From assembly GCA_938045475.1 (NCBI GenBank), contig CALIML010000018.1:1-55450 (forward strand): a stretch of DNA of 55,450 nt, read 5' to 3'. A program made the translations under genes and the position numbers. Origin of the DNA: an uncultured Sulfolobales archaeon. GTDB lineage: Archaea; Thermoproteota; Thermoprotei_A; Sulfolobales; Desulfurococcaceae. Numbering within the stretch: position 1 is the first letter of the stretch; each line of letters begins with the position of its first letter. Below, one piece after another: positions 43,597 to 52,505 of this stretch. Under the pieces are notes generated by a model that searched no databases, was not told the origin of the DNA, and was given only the letters and a program-made list of their open reading frames with translations.

Positions 43597-44416
43597 GCCT
43601 CTAACTCCATTGCCAGCCGTAGTTACTGGCGTAATTGATGAAGCCCCGCTAGTTAAAACAATATACGTAGCCTTAAGGGATTTCCCTGAGCCAGCCCCAG
43701 GGCAGTTCAACATGGTTTACGCAAGGGGTTTAGGCGAAGTACCGATCTCTGTATCAGATGCGTTTAGAAGAGGGGATAGGCTAGTCATTGCACACACTGT
43801 TAGAAGCGTTGGAGCAGTAACTAAGCACCTCACTACATTCATTGAAGTGGGCTCTCAAGTAGGCATAAGAGGGCCTTACGGCAGGGGGTGGCCTCTCGAA
43901 GGGATGGAGGGCATGGATGTACTGATAGTTGGAGGAGGCATAGGGCTGGCCCCGCTTAGACCTATAATAAGGTATGTTGAAGCACGTAGAGATTCCTTCG
44001 GCAGGCTATTCATACTGTATGGAGCTAGAACCCCCCACGACTTGATTTACAAACACGAGTTAGGGAAGTATACTGAAATACCTAACTCAGTTGTTAAAGT
44101 ATCCATAGATAAGCCTTACGAAGGCTGGACGGGCTATGTAGGCTTTGTAACTGACTTAATTGACCGCATAGACTTAGATCCTAGTAGGACTACTGCTTAC
44201 GTATGCGGGCCTGAAGTAATGATGAAGGTGGCTGTCCGCAGATTAGCTAGCAGAGGCTTGAAGGCCGACAAGATGTTCCTATCCCTTGAGAGGAGGATGA
44301 GGTGCGGAATGGGCGTCTGCGGCACTTGCCAGTTCGGCCACTACTTTGTGTGCAAAGACGGCCCAGTCTTTAGCTACGATGAATTAATGAACTACCTGTG
44401 GGTTGATGGGATATGA
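43586..44416 (+). CDS. hydG: Sulfhydrogenase gamma subunit (FAD/NAD(P)H-binding, AsrB-like)
   Basis: A 276-residue flavoprotein of the ferredoxin-NADP reductase family (HydG/AsrB). Visible are the FAD region with FRRGDRLVIAHTVRSVGAVT, the NAD(P)-binding DVLIVGGGIGLAPLRPI and FILYGARTPHDLIYK, and C-terminal cysteines MRCGMGVCGTCQFGHYFVCKDG that bind a 2Fe-2S cluster. It connects the hydrogenase to NAD(P)H. It overlaps its neighbours on both sides (11 and 4 bases), so the operon is translationally coupled. Confidence 0.93.
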   Translation: MLAKPLTPLPAVVTGVIDEAPLVKTIYVALRDFPEPAPGQFNMVYARGLGEVPISVSDAFRRGDRLVIAHTVRSVGAVTKHLTTFIEVGSQVGIRGPYGRGWPLEGMEGMDVLIVGGGIGLAPLRPIIRYVEARRDSFGRLFILYGARTPHDLIYKHELGKYTEIPNSVVKVSIDKPYEGWTGYVGFVTDLIDRIDLDPSRTTAYVCGPEVMMKVAVRRLASRGLKADKMFLSLERRMRCGMGVCGTCQFGHYFVCKDGPVFSYDELMNYLWVDGI

Positions 44417-45177
44417 GGAAGGCTAGCGTTGGCGTATTTAAGTTGACTTCATGCTCAGGATGCATAAATGAATTGATATACGCTTTAGTTAAACACCCTG
44501 AATTACTGAAGTTAATTGAAGTAAAGTATTTTACAGAGCTTCAGGACGTTAATGAATTAACGGAGCTCGACGTAGCAGTAATTGAAGGCTCCTCTATTAG
44601 AGGGGAGCACGAAGAGGTTTTAAAGAAGATCCGTGGATTAAGCAAGGTCTTGATATCTATGGGCACTTGCGCTACACTAGGGGGAGTGCAGTCGCTGAGA
44701 GTAGGTGTAGACGTTAATGAAGTCAAGAAGTACGTGTATCCAAGCCCAGAGTACGTGGATGCATATAGCGACGTTAAAGCAGTTAGTGAATTAGTGCAAG
44801 TAGACTTATCGCTGAGGGGGTGCCCGGTCAATGGCGATGCACTGGCCTCCATAATTAAGAAGATCGTTGTAGGGGGGTGGCCTGTGGAAGTGTATGAAAG
44901 CCTGTGTGCTGAATGCAAGAGAGCAGGCATAGAGTGTGTAGTAGTCACTAAGGGCATTCCATGCCTTGGCCCAATTGTTTCAGCAGGCTGCGGAGCTCTA
45001 TGCCCTAGCTTTGGGAGGGGGTGCTATGGATGCTATGGAATCAAGGATAAAGACATTGATGTTGGAAAAGTCTTCGAAATGGGGGAGGCATTGGAGAAGC
45101 TTGGCTTAAGTAAAGAGGACTTCCACTCTTTACTGAAGGGGTATAGTATGAGCTTAGTTAAGTCACTCAAGACCTAG
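44413..45177 (+). CDS. hydD: NiFe sulfhydrogenase delta (small) subunit
   Basis: A 254-residue small subunit of a group 3b NiFe hydrogenase. The cluster-binding cysteines are seen in LTSCSGCINELIYAL, SMGTCATLGGVQ, LRGCPVNGDALAS and GAGCGALCPSF-like SAGCGALCPSFGRGCYGCYG. It carries electrons from the active site in the large subunit. There is no twin-arginine signal, so the enzyme is cytoplasmic. ATG 44413 overlaps the gamma stop by 4 bases; the alpha gene begins directly after its stop. Confidence 0.94.
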   Translation: MRKASVGVFKLTSCSGCINELIYALVKHPELLKLIEVKYFTELQDVNELTELDVAVIEGSSIRGEHEEVLKKIRGLSKVLISMGTCATLGGVQSLRVGVDVNEVKKYVYPSPEYVDAYSDVKAVSELVQVDLSLRGCPVNGDALASIIKKIVVGGWPVEVYESLCAECKRAGIECVVVTKGIPCLGPIVSAGCGALCPSFGRGCYGCYGIKDKDIDVGKVFEMGEALEKLGLSKEDFHSLLKGYSMSLVKSLKT

Positions 45178-46485
45178 GTGGTATACGTGTCGGCTATTCT
45201 AACTAGAGTTGAGGGAGAAGGGGAGGTTCAATTAATTATTAGGGAGGGCTCTCTAATAGGAGTTGAAGTAAAGATCACTGAGCCACCGAGATTCTTTGAG
45301 TACTTAGTTAAGGGAAGAAGAGTTATTGACGTACCGGATATAGTCAGTAGGATATGCGGCATATGCGGCGTATCATATATTTTAACGGCTGTTAGAGCTT
45401 TTGAAAAAGGACTGGGGATAGAGCCGCTGGAGGAAGTTGAAGAAGTGAGGCTAGCGATTCTTGGAGCTGAGAGAGTCAAGAGCCACATACTCCACTCATA
45501 CTACCTCCACTTACCCGACTTCTTTAACACTGGTTCGCTGCCTGAGCTAGTTGATAGAAACCCGCTGTTGTTCAACCACGCATCGAGAGTCCTCCTATGG
45601 TCTAGGAAAGCTATGGAAGTCCTCGGAGGCAGATTCCACAACGTTGTTAACGTAAGGATTGGAGGCATATACGGCTTCCCAAAGCTAGACAATGTAGTTA
45701 AGTTACTTAAGGAGATGCCGAGCGTCTTTAACTCATTTAAGTACATGGCTAATGCAGTGCTAAGCCTTGAGAATATAGCTATGGATGAACAGAGGCTTAA
45801 ACTCATGGCTGTATACGATGGATCTAAATATCCATGCATAGCTGAAAGCATTTACGTAAGCTACGGCAGTAGAGAGAGAGCTGTTCCCGTAAGCGATTTT
45901 GAAAAGATCGTTAGATGCGAGCAAGTCAACTACTCAAACGCCCTTAGATACAAGTTGATTGAAGGCCTAGAGTACGTAGTCGGCCCACTAGCTAGGTTCA
46001 ACATAGGGTATAGGCACTTAAGCGGTGAATCAAAGGACATGCTGAACTCATATGGGTGGAGGCCCCCGCTGAAAAACGTGTTTCAAAGCATAATTGCTAG
46101 AGTGGCTGAAACACTCGATACTCTCATTTACTTAAGGGACTTCCTGGAGAACTATAGGGAGCCCTCCGGGAGCCCTGCGTGCGAGAAGCTTGAGCCTAAG
46201 CCCGGGACTTATATTGCTGCTACAGAAGCTCCGAGAGGCGTACTATACCATAGGTATGAAGTGGATGACTACGGGAGAGTAAGGTACTCAAATATTGTGA
46301 CTCCAACAGCTCAAAACCAGGCGTCTATGGAGGCTGTAATAATGAGTGCGCTTGAAGGCGGAGCGTTAAGCAGGGAGAAGGCTGTTGAAATAGCTCAGAG
46401 AGTTATTAGGGCATTCGACCCCTGCATTTCATGCTCAGTTCACTCAATAAGGGTTGAATTTAGATCCATTGATGACGCCAAGTAG
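45178..46485 (+). CDS. hydA: NiFe sulfhydrogenase alpha (large, catalytic) subunit
   Basis: A 435-residue catalytic subunit of a group 3b bidirectional hydrogenase. The Ni-Fe site cysteines are C60 and C63 (SRICGICGVSY, motif L1) and C416 and C419 (FDPCISCSVH, motif L2). After H422 there is a 13-residue tail (SIRVEFRSIDDAK) that a HycI-type maturation protease would remove; no such protease or Hyp gene is in the window. The enzyme interconverts H2 and NAD(P)H, and relatives can reduce sulfur. GTG 45178 directly follows the delta stop. The 3' end overlaps the convergent symporter gene by 26 bases, the whole tail-coding part. Confidence 0.95.
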   Translation: MVYVSAILTRVEGEGEVQLIIREGSLIGVEVKITEPPRFFEYLVKGRRVIDVPDIVSRICGICGVSYILTAVRAFEKGLGIEPLEEVEEVRLAILGAERVKSHILHSYYLHLPDFFNTGSLPELVDRNPLLFNHASRVLLWSRKAMEVLGGRFHNVVNVRIGGIYGFPKLDNVVKLLKEMPSVFNSFKYMANAVLSLENIAMDEQRLKLMAVYDGSKYPCIAESIYVSYGSRERAVPVSDFEKIVRCEQVNYSNALRYKLIEGLEYVVGPLARFNIGYRHLSGESKDMLNSYGWRPPLKNVFQSIIARVAETLDTLIYLRDFLENYREPSGSPACEKLEPKPGTYIAATEAPRGVLYHRYEVDDYGRVRYSNIVTPTAQNQASMEAVIMSALEGGALSREKAVEIAQRVIRAFDPCISCSVHSIRVEFRSIDDAK

Positions 46486-47938
46486 CTATTATAGCTAATA
46501 TTTTTTTAACCCTCCTTAAAATCCTTAAGGAAGCTAGGGCAGCTATGTTTACTGCCAATGCTATAATAGTTGAGTGTATCCCAAGCTCCTTCTCTAAGTT
46601 CAATAAATAAGATGCGATCACTGTTGCCAGCCCTGCAGTAAGGCCAGCTGAAACCTCCCTCCAATCAAAGTCTACGTAGAGTCCGAGGACTAGTGCTGGG
46701 AAAAGCTGTGTTACGCCAGCGTAACCAAGTAGCAGCAAGTCAACTAGTAGCGCGGGGCTAGTGTAGGCTAGGTATATTCCAAGGATGCCGAAGCCTATTA
46801 CTGTGGCTCTAGTGCTCCAGACAAGCGCTTGATCGCTTAGCTTCCTCTTGAAGACGTACTGCAGTACGTTTTTTGAAAGAGTGCTTGCTTCATCAAGCAG
46901 TAGCCCAGCTGCAGTCGATAGTGAAGCCCCCACTCCTCCTGAAGCCACTAGCCCTAGAGCTATAGGTCCAAACGCTTGATCAGCTAACTTCAGGAATGTG
47001 TAGTCAGCGTGCCCTACAGTAGCTCCAATAGCTACTGCAGCTAAGCCTAGTTGAGTAACCCACAATCCGCCGAGCACGTAGTACCATGATCCTAATACCA
47101 TGCCTCTCTCCACAGTCCTACTACTCTTAGCAGTAAACAAAGACTGTATTCTCTGAGACCAGCACCAGAAGCCCAGGGCTGTCCCAAGGGATGCTGTGAT
47201 AAACCATGATATAGGCCTATCCCCCCTCGGGCCCGGCATAACTAAGTGTAGTGCAGAGACTCTCTCCACTGCTTCATAGAGCCCGCTTAGGCCCCCGAAG
47301 TACTTAACTATTATAGCCCAGCTTCCTCCAAGCATTGCTGCAAGCATTATTGCTCCAAGCAATACATTCGTTAAAGCTATTGAAATCATTCCACCCATGA
47401 ATACGTACACCATGACTAGTGCGAAAACAGCTATTGAGACATGCATTGACTGCAGAGAGCCGTATGTAGCGGAGTCAACTATTATTGCTACGCTCCTTAT
47501 TTGAAGCTGTATGTATGGAAGCTGGAATACGATTGATGTTAGTGCTGAAGCAATTGTTAGAAGCCTGCTCCCATACCTCCACGTAATGAAGTCCGATAGA
47601 GTGAGCAGCCCGTTCTCTCTAGCTATCCTCCATAGCTTCGACGCAATTAAGTACCCTAGTGAATAGCCTAGGAGTGAAGTACCCCACGCAAATATCGTTG
47701 CCGCTCCATAAGTGTAGGAGTAGCCTGATAGCCCTAGGAAAGTATACCCGCTGTATATGACGGCGGCAGTATTTAGGAAGAATACTATTGTCCCAAGAGT
47801 TCTGCCGGCAACTATGTATGTATCAGCCTTAAGGGCTCTGACCCCTCTCGCCGCTAGAATACCTATGGCTATTGAAGCACCAGTGATCGAGAACAGTATT
47901 GTTGACGCAATCACTGCTCTCTCATCCACTATTGCCAC
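46460..47938 (-). CDS. Sodium:solute symporter (SSS family)
   Basis: A 492-residue transporter with about thirteen helices of the SSS (PutP/PanF-like) family. Visible are DTYIVAGRTLGTIVFFLNTAAV, the conserved LSDFITWRYGSR loop, and YVFMGGMISIALTNVLLGAI. It imports an organic solute with sodium; the substrate cannot be told. It is preceded by, and overlaps by 10 bases, a DUF3311 gene, an association common for this subgroup. GTG 47938 is the start. Its 3' end overlaps the hydrogenase large-subunit gene on the other strand. Confidence 0.9.
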   Translation of the reverse strand: MAIVDERAVIASTILFSITGASIAIGILAARGVRALKADTYIVAGRTLGTIVFFLNTAAVIYSGYTFLGLSGYSYTYGAATIFAWGTSLLGYSLGYLIASKLWRIARENGLLTLSDFITWRYGSRLLTIASALTSIVFQLPYIQLQIRSVAIIVDSATYGSLQSMHVSIAVFALVMVYVFMGGMISIALTNVLLGAIMLAAMLGGSWAIIVKYFGGLSGLYEAVERVSALHLVMPGPRGDRPISWFITASLGTALGFWCWSQRIQSLFTAKSSRTVERGMVLGSWYYVLGGLWVTQLGLAAVAIGATVGHADYTFLKLADQAFGPIALGLVASGGVGASLSTAAGLLLDEASTLSKNVLQYVFKRKLSDQALVWSTRATVIGFGILGIYLAYTSPALLVDLLLLGYAGVTQLFPALVLGLYVDFDWREVSAGLTAGLATVIASYLLNLEKELGIHSTIIALAVNIAALASLRILRRVKKILAIIATWRHQWI

Positions 47939-48276
47939 CCCCTTGACTTAAGGTAGAGGAGCGTTAAAGTGATTGAAATAAGTATTGAGAGCGCTAAGTA
48001 GTAGAACCAGAGGAGGGGGATTCCAAAGACTTTTAAATCAGCTCTGTTCACTATGGGGGCAGGGATCATCCATAGGACGAACATCAATGCAATAATTAAC
48101 GGCTTAGTGAAGCGCCATGGAGCCTCCTTAGGCAATGCATTAAGCTCTACAGCGTTGGAAGGCCGGGGGAGCGGGGCGGTGGAATCAACTAACAACTTAC
48201 TTAAGTAAGCCATTGCACAACAGCTCCCCCCACTAATTGAGCCATCCGTGTAGACGCCTGTAGCTAAGCAATTCAC
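47929..48276 (-). CDS. DUF3311 small membrane protein, symporter partner
   Basis: A 115-residue protein with two helices in its C-terminal half (PLIIALMFVLWMIPAPIV and FGIPLLWFYYLALSILISIT), separated by NRADLKVFGIP, the typical DUF3311 pattern. Such proteins are encoded next to SSS symporters, probably as small subunits. The N-terminal 55 residues are poorly conserved and contain a cysteine cluster. GTG 48276 is supported by AGGTG eight bases upstream and a TATA-like TTTTTATTTAATG near 48311-48324; ATG 48213 is an alternative start. Confidence 0.75.
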   Translation of the reverse strand: MNCLATGVYTDGSISGGSCCAMAYLSKLLVDSTAPLPRPSNAVELNALPKEAPWRFTKPLIIALMFVLWMIPAPIVNRADLKVFGIPLLWFYYLALSILISITLTLLYLKSRGWQ

Positions 48277-48446
48277 TTCAATTACACCTGCTTGTTAGAG
48301 AATTGTTGAGGGACATTAAATAAAAACCCTTTGTATCAGCACTCAAGACCCATATCATTGAGAGCTCAAATCCCCAGCCTCATCATCTAAAATACAGCTT
48401 CTAGAAACACCTATAAATTCCCTACACTCACTTATAACAACTCAGT

Positions 48447-48522
48447 GCGGCGGTCGTCCAGCCTGGACTAGGACGCCGGCCCCCCAAGCCGGAGATCCCG
48501 GGTTCAAATCCCGGCCGCCGCA
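48447..48522 (+). tRNA. tRNA-Gly (CCC anticodon), no intron
   Basis: A full cloverleaf of 76 bases. The acceptor stem pairs GCGGCGG (48447-48453) with CCGCCGC (48515-48521), followed by discriminator A 48522. The anticodon stem CCGGC/GCCGG encloses the loop CCCCCAA, giving anticodon CCC. The T stem CCGGG/CCCGG encloses TTCAAAT. CCA is not encoded. Position 33, almost always U in tRNAs, is C. The gene stands between the symporter pair and the pilus locus; an AT-rich CTATAAATTC upstream (near 48411-48420) is a possible TATA box. Confidence 0.96.
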
Positions 48523-48841
48523 CTCCTATTTAAACAGTTGAATGCTTCTCACATACAGGATCGCTTGGACCCCCGGGAATTCGTCAACGGTTCCAGGGTG
48601 AATTTATAAATATTGGTGATCTAATGCCTTGAAATGAGTGCCGGGCCTTTAAATGGGGATCTTCCCCTATCCCCGATGAGGGAGTGGGTTCACTTAGGCA
48701 TGGGAGGGGGGCTTAAAGCTAGTGAACCCTCCATTAAAGAGGCTGTGTAGCTCAAAACCGGAGCCTGCCTAGCTTAACGTTGCTGTCTACAGGAGTCCTG
48801 CTGTAGCTTAGTGACCCTAGTTTATAAGGTCGCTGCTTTAA
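48523..48841. other. Structured gap between tRNA-Gly and the pilus locus
   Basis: No gene is seen. A TATA-like AATTTATAAATATT lies at 48601-48614. Downstream are GGGGAT 48655-48660 with ATCCCC 48669-48674, and GGGTTCACT 48686-48694 with AGTGAACCC 48721-48729, a perfect 9-base stem. This could be a small RNA starting near 48630, or a leader. The right end carries a second TATA-like TTTATAAGG at 48821-48829 for the pilus locus. Confidence 0.45.
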
Positions 48842-48853
48842 GTGGGGGCAGGG

Positions 48854-49114
48854 GTGGAGCTCTTAACTGGATCTCAAGGTGCTCCAGTGACAGTAACTCC
48901 AAGCCCGCCGCCTGGGATAGCTGAAGCTATTCAGCGCCTGCTTTCATGGCTGCTGTGGATAGGCTGGGTAATAGTTGCTGCAGCATTCATAGTTGGAGCA
49001 ATATACATAGTGATGGGGGATGGTGAGAGGGGGAGGAAGTACTTGTTTGGAGCAATTATTGGAGCAATAGTTATGGCGTTTTACGGCGCAATAATAAGTG
49101 GATTAATAGGCTGA
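48854..49114 (+). CDS. Small two-helix VirB2/TrbC/CedA1-like protein
   Basis: An 86-residue protein (90 if the GTG at 48842 is used). After a proline-rich segment (VTVTPSPPPGIAEA) come two hydrophobic helices, WLLWIGWVIVAAAFIVGAIY and YLFGAIIGAIVMAFYGAIIS, joined by a charged loop (MGDGERGRK). This is the layout of VirB2/TrbC conjugative pilins and of the archaeal DNA-import pilins CedA1 and TedC. The similarity is structural, seen by eye. GTG 48854 is favoured because the TATA-like element at 48821-48829 predicts transcription start near 48850. It heads a row of pilus genes, 50 bases before a class III pilin. It could instead be an unrelated small membrane protein. Confidence 0.6.
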   Translation: MELLTGSQGAPVTVTPSPPPGIAEAIQRLLSWLLWIGWVIVAAAFIVGAIYIVMGDGERGRKYLFGAIIGAIVMAFYGAIISGLIG

Positions 49115-49164
49115 AGCCGCAGCACTCCCGGCTTATAAAGAGCCCTCAGCCCTCGGGGTACTGT

Positions 49165-49614
49165 ATGAGGGCTGTTAGCACAGAGCTTGTAGTAATAATA
49201 TCGCTGATAGTAGTAGGCTTAGTAGTCGTCTTCTCGTTGAGGGGGTGGATTAGCGGGCAGATATCGAGGCTTGGAGGAGTAGACATGGCTACTGCAAGCT
49301 ACTCCCTCTCATACACTGCTCCAAGCAATGTAATCATATCGCTCATCGTGAGGAACAACATGCCTTCACCAATAAGCGTCGCAGGCTTTAACATAACTCT
49401 TTCAAACGGCACAGTACTGCACTCCGGAAGCCCAGGCGTATCAGTATCGCCATCTATTGGAGCTGGATACCCCGTCTCCGCTAAGTCAGACGCCTTATTT
49501 ACGATAATGCTATCAGGCATAAGCCCTGGGACAACGGTGAGGGACTTAAATGTAGCAGTGCAGGATCCATCGAGTGGGCAGATGCAGTGGATAAAAGCTG
49601 TTGGAGGAGGCTAG
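49165..49614 (+). CDS. Archaeal type IV pilin with short class III signal
   Basis: A 149-residue pilin precursor. The N-terminus MRAVSTELVVIISLIVVGLV has a basic residue, Ala, a predicted prepilin-peptidase cut after Ala3, and then the hydrophobic helix with the conserved Glu near mature position 4. The rest is a beta-rich, Ser/Thr-rich domain with N-glycosylation sites (NITLSNGT), as in crenarchaeal pilins and archaellins. It lies between the VirB2-like gene and the secretion ATPase. A TATA-like GCTTATAAAGAG at 49130-49141 lies about 28 bases before ATG 49165, so it has its own leaderless promoter. Confidence 0.85.
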   Translation: MRAVSTELVVIISLIVVGLVVVFSLRGWISGQISRLGGVDMATASYSLSYTAPSNVIISLIVRNNMPSPISVAGFNITLSNGTVLHSGSPGVSVSPSIGAGYPVSAKSDALFTIMLSGISPGTTVRDLNVAVQDPSSGQMQWIKAVGGG

Positions 49615-49671
49615 GCTTCTCCACTAGAATGCTCCTCTTTTTCAACCACCCTCCTTCTCCAGGGGTTTTTA

Positions 49672-51057
49672 ATGAAGCTCAACGCTCTGCTGAGGAGAGT
49701 CACTGGCTCTCTAAAGCCGGGGAGAGGGGCTGTGCCTAAAGTAGGAGTGGAGCGTGCTGCAGCGGGCCAAACTCAAGTAGTAGCGCATTACCGTGTAGGT
49801 GCATTCACAGTACAAATAGCTGATGCAGGAGGCCTATATGAGTACTCTGTGAGACCTCTTGGAGAACTAGAGGACTTGTACAGGCTTGTGAGCGAGAAGC
49901 TGGGTGACTTAACTCTGCTCCTGAAGAGGGGTAGTGACATAGGCGATGTCTTGACGGAAGTACTGGAGATACCGCGCGAAAGAGTTCCTGAAGCACTCTA
50001 CGCCCTAAGATCAGTGCTTAGCTATGGCAAGCTGCAAGTACTGCTGGACGACCCGTACATACAGGACATATGCGTTGAGGGCGCTGGCAGAGTCTGGGTT
50101 AGGCACTCGCTAGTGGAGCAACTGAAGCCCGACCAGGACTTCGCGCCGACTAACATTGCTTTAAGCTCAAGTGAGGAAGTAGTGGCGCTGCAGCAAGTAA
50201 TTGCAACAAAGTGCAATGTCTACATTTCGACGAGCAATCCAATAGTTGACGCCCAGCTGCCGCAAAGCGATGGAGGGCATAGAGTCCACTTAGTCTTCCC
50301 CACGATATCTCAAAACAGGCCTGAAATAGTTGTACGCAAGAGAATGCCCCACCCACCACACTTAGATCAGCTTGTTGAAGCCCGGGTCCTGCCTAAGGCA
50401 ATAGTGGACTTACTTAAGCTCGCTATAAGTGCGCGCGGCAGCGTAATCATAGCTGGGCCGCCGGGGTCTGGGAAGACAACCCTGTTGAGAAGCATTTTGT
50501 ACAGCCTTGTTCCAAGGACTTGGAAAGTCATTGTAATAGAGGATACTGGCGAAATAGACCCCCCCTTGGGCAGCCCGTGGACGCGCTACACTACTTTCGA
50601 GCTCGGGGCCATTAAAGTTGATTTATTTGATTTAGCTAGGGCTTCTCTAAGAGCCAGCGGCACAAGACTCATAGTTGTTGGCGAGACGAGAGGCGTAGAG
50701 GCTCAAGTGCTTAGTCAAGCAATGCTCGTTGGCCTAGGAGCGTTTACAACCTTCCACAGTGCAAGCCCTGAGGAAGTAGCCTCTAGACTCATGAGTCCTC
50801 CAATAAACTTGACGGCCAGCCAAGTGGGCATGTTCCACTACGTCTTAGTCATGGGCTACGGCAACAACCCCCGCAGACAGCTCAAGCTACTCGCTGAACT
50901 GGAGTATGTGCCAAGCGAAGACTCTGTCGCCTCAAGAACACTGTGGGATAGGCAGAGGGATGGCATGGACATCGCTGTACACAACATACTTTTGAAGTCT
51001 AAGAGGTGGAGTGAGCTTGCGCCTCGATGCAGGGAGTCCATCGAAGTCCCTGGGTGA
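49672..51057 (+). CDS. Type IV pilus/secretion ATPase (GspE/FlaI/TadA family)
   Basis: A 461-residue hexameric ATPase that drives pilus assembly. The N-terminal domain (residues 1-150) is followed by DPYIQDICVEGAGRVWV, the family's entry motif, Walker A GPPGSGKTTLL (G262, K268), the Asp box VIEDTGEIDPPLG, Walker B LIVVGETRG and the His box GAFTTFHSASPEEV. This is the archaeal TadA/FlaI-like subgroup. ATG 49672 follows the pilin by 57 bases. The TadC/FlaJ-like gene overlaps its stop by GTGA. A prepilin peptidase is not in the window. Confidence 0.93.
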   Translation: MKLNALLRRVTGSLKPGRGAVPKVGVERAAAGQTQVVAHYRVGAFTVQIADAGGLYEYSVRPLGELEDLYRLVSEKLGDLTLLLKRGSDIGDVLTEVLEIPRERVPEALYALRSVLSYGKLQVLLDDPYIQDICVEGAGRVWVRHSLVEQLKPDQDFAPTNIALSSSEEVVALQQVIATKCNVYISTSNPIVDAQLPQSDGGHRVHLVFPTISQNRPEIVVRKRMPHPPHLDQLVEARVLPKAIVDLLKLAISARGSVIIAGPPGSGKTTLLRSILYSLVPRTWKVIVIEDTGEIDPPLGSPWTRYTTFELGAIKVDLFDLARASLRASGTRLIVVGETRGVEAQVLSQAMLVGLGAFTTFHSASPEEVASRLMSPPINLTASQVGMFHYVLVMGYGNNPRRQLKLLAELEYVPSEDSVASRTLWDRQRDGMDIAVHNILLKSKRWSELAPRCRESIEVPG

Positions 51058-52505
51058 AGGAGTTGAAGCCCGCATCTATCATTGAGGGGAAGTACCGTAG
51101 AGCTATAGCAACTATAGATTCAGGCGTGGAGAGGTATGCTAAGGCGTCAAGGGACGTTAAGTTCGCCTTAGCAACTACATTCACTTCTACACTGCTCGCT
51201 GCATTGCTATACGCACTGCACGTGGGAGATCCCCTAGTGTTTACCCTAGCTTTCAGTCCAGCTCTAGCGGTGTGGCTTAGGATCATGGATGTATTTGCAA
51301 CAGCATCCAATCTGAGGAGAAGGCTTGAGCAAGAGCTGCCGTTCATAGCTGTAGCAGCTGCAGCTGCATCTAAGACTGGCCTAGAGCTGGTGGACTTACT
51401 CAAGCACTTAGCCTGCAGTAGGGCGTTTAAAGCCTCTAGAGCTTTGGGGGAGCGCTTTATAGCTCTAGCAGAGTTCTTCGGACACAGTAAGGCTTTGCAA
51501 ATGCTTTCAAGAATGACTTCAAGTAAGGCACGGCTACTCTTATCAGAGTACTCAGCTAGCTTATCTACAGGCACGGCGCTCCACTTTATACGCGATAGAG
51601 CTATTGATGCTGTGAAAACAGCATTTGTGGAAGCCGATAGAGCTCTACAGGTGAGAAGCGTGATTGCTGCAGTTATTGTGGTTCTCTACGGCTTAACGCC
51701 CGGCCTTGCCTTAGGCTTAGCAATGCTTCAATCAACGGGCCTTGAGGAACCAGGTGTAGCGCTGGGCCCGGGAGCTTATGCTGTAGCTGCAATATTGATC
51801 TCCACTCTACCGCTTGCGCTAGTGCTTATACCCGACTATCCATTGGCAATGCTCATCACTGTTAATAGGGGGATCGATAGAGTGCTTTCACTACTATTCA
51901 CAGCTGGATCTGCGGCGTTGACTATTCCCGCACTGCATTTGTTAAACAATTGCTTAGAGGGGTTTAGGGAAGCAGTGCTCTACTGCTCTATAGCGGCAGT
52001 AGTGCTGGGCTTACCCGGCTTCACGTACTTACTGCTAGCAATACTTTTAAGCAGAATAGATGTAGTTGTGGAAGAAATGCTTAACCACATCAGGGTTTGG
52101 CGCAGCCTCCACTTATTTAAGTCAACTAAGCTGGAGGGGGAGTTGAAGAAGAGTGTGAAGCCCTGGATCGTGGATTACATAAGTGAAGTCCTTCAATTCC
52201 TCAGGGCTGCTGGAGACTGCGATCCAGGGGCTTTCGAGACTTTCACTACATTTATCCAGGAGTGCAGGAGGAGCATGATGCGCTACGCGCTGTCGCTCAC
52301 CATCGTAGTAGCTGTGTCAGCAGTGGGGCCAGTTACAACAGCTATGTTGCTTAAGACATCAGCCGTGCTTTCAACAGAATACATAGCGGCTGGATACGCA
52401 GCTAGCTTAGCTTATGGCTATGTAGCAAACAAGCTTGCGACAGGTAAAAATAAGTCCACTCTACTGCCAGCTGCATCAGTTCTACTCTACGCTGCACTAC
52501 TATGA
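51054..52505 (+). CDS. Type IV pilus membrane platform protein (TadC/FlaJ/GspF-like)
   Basis: A 483-residue membrane protein with about nine helices and cytoplasmic helical domains. The segment LEQELPFIAVAAAAASKTGLEL, followed by ALGERFIALAEFFGHSKALQ, is the T2SSF/FlaJ domain signature, and a second copy is recognisable later (VEEMLNHIRVWRS). It anchors the ATPase at the membrane. GTG 51054 overlaps the ATPase stop by 4 bases and is preferred to the ATG at 51027. It is the last gene of the locus. Confidence 0.87.
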   Translation: MKELKPASIIEGKYRRAIATIDSGVERYAKASRDVKFALATTFTSTLLAALLYALHVGDPLVFTLAFSPALAVWLRIMDVFATASNLRRRLEQELPFIAVAAAAASKTGLELVDLLKHLACSRAFKASRALGERFIALAEFFGHSKALQMLSRMTSSKARLLLSEYSASLSTGTALHFIRDRAIDAVKTAFVEADRALQVRSVIAAVIVVLYGLTPGLALGLAMLQSTGLEEPGVALGPGAYAVAAILISTLPLALVLIPDYPLAMLITVNRGIDRVLSLLFTAGSAALTIPALHLLNNCLEGFREAVLYCSIAAVVLGLPGFTYLLLAILLSRIDVVVEEMLNHIRVWRSLHLFKSTKLEGELKKSVKPWIVDYISEVLQFLRAAGDCDPGAFETFTTFIQECRRSMMRYALSLTIVVAVSAVGPVTTAMLLKTSAVLSTEYIAAGYAASLAYGYVANKLATGKNKSTLLPAASVLLYAALL

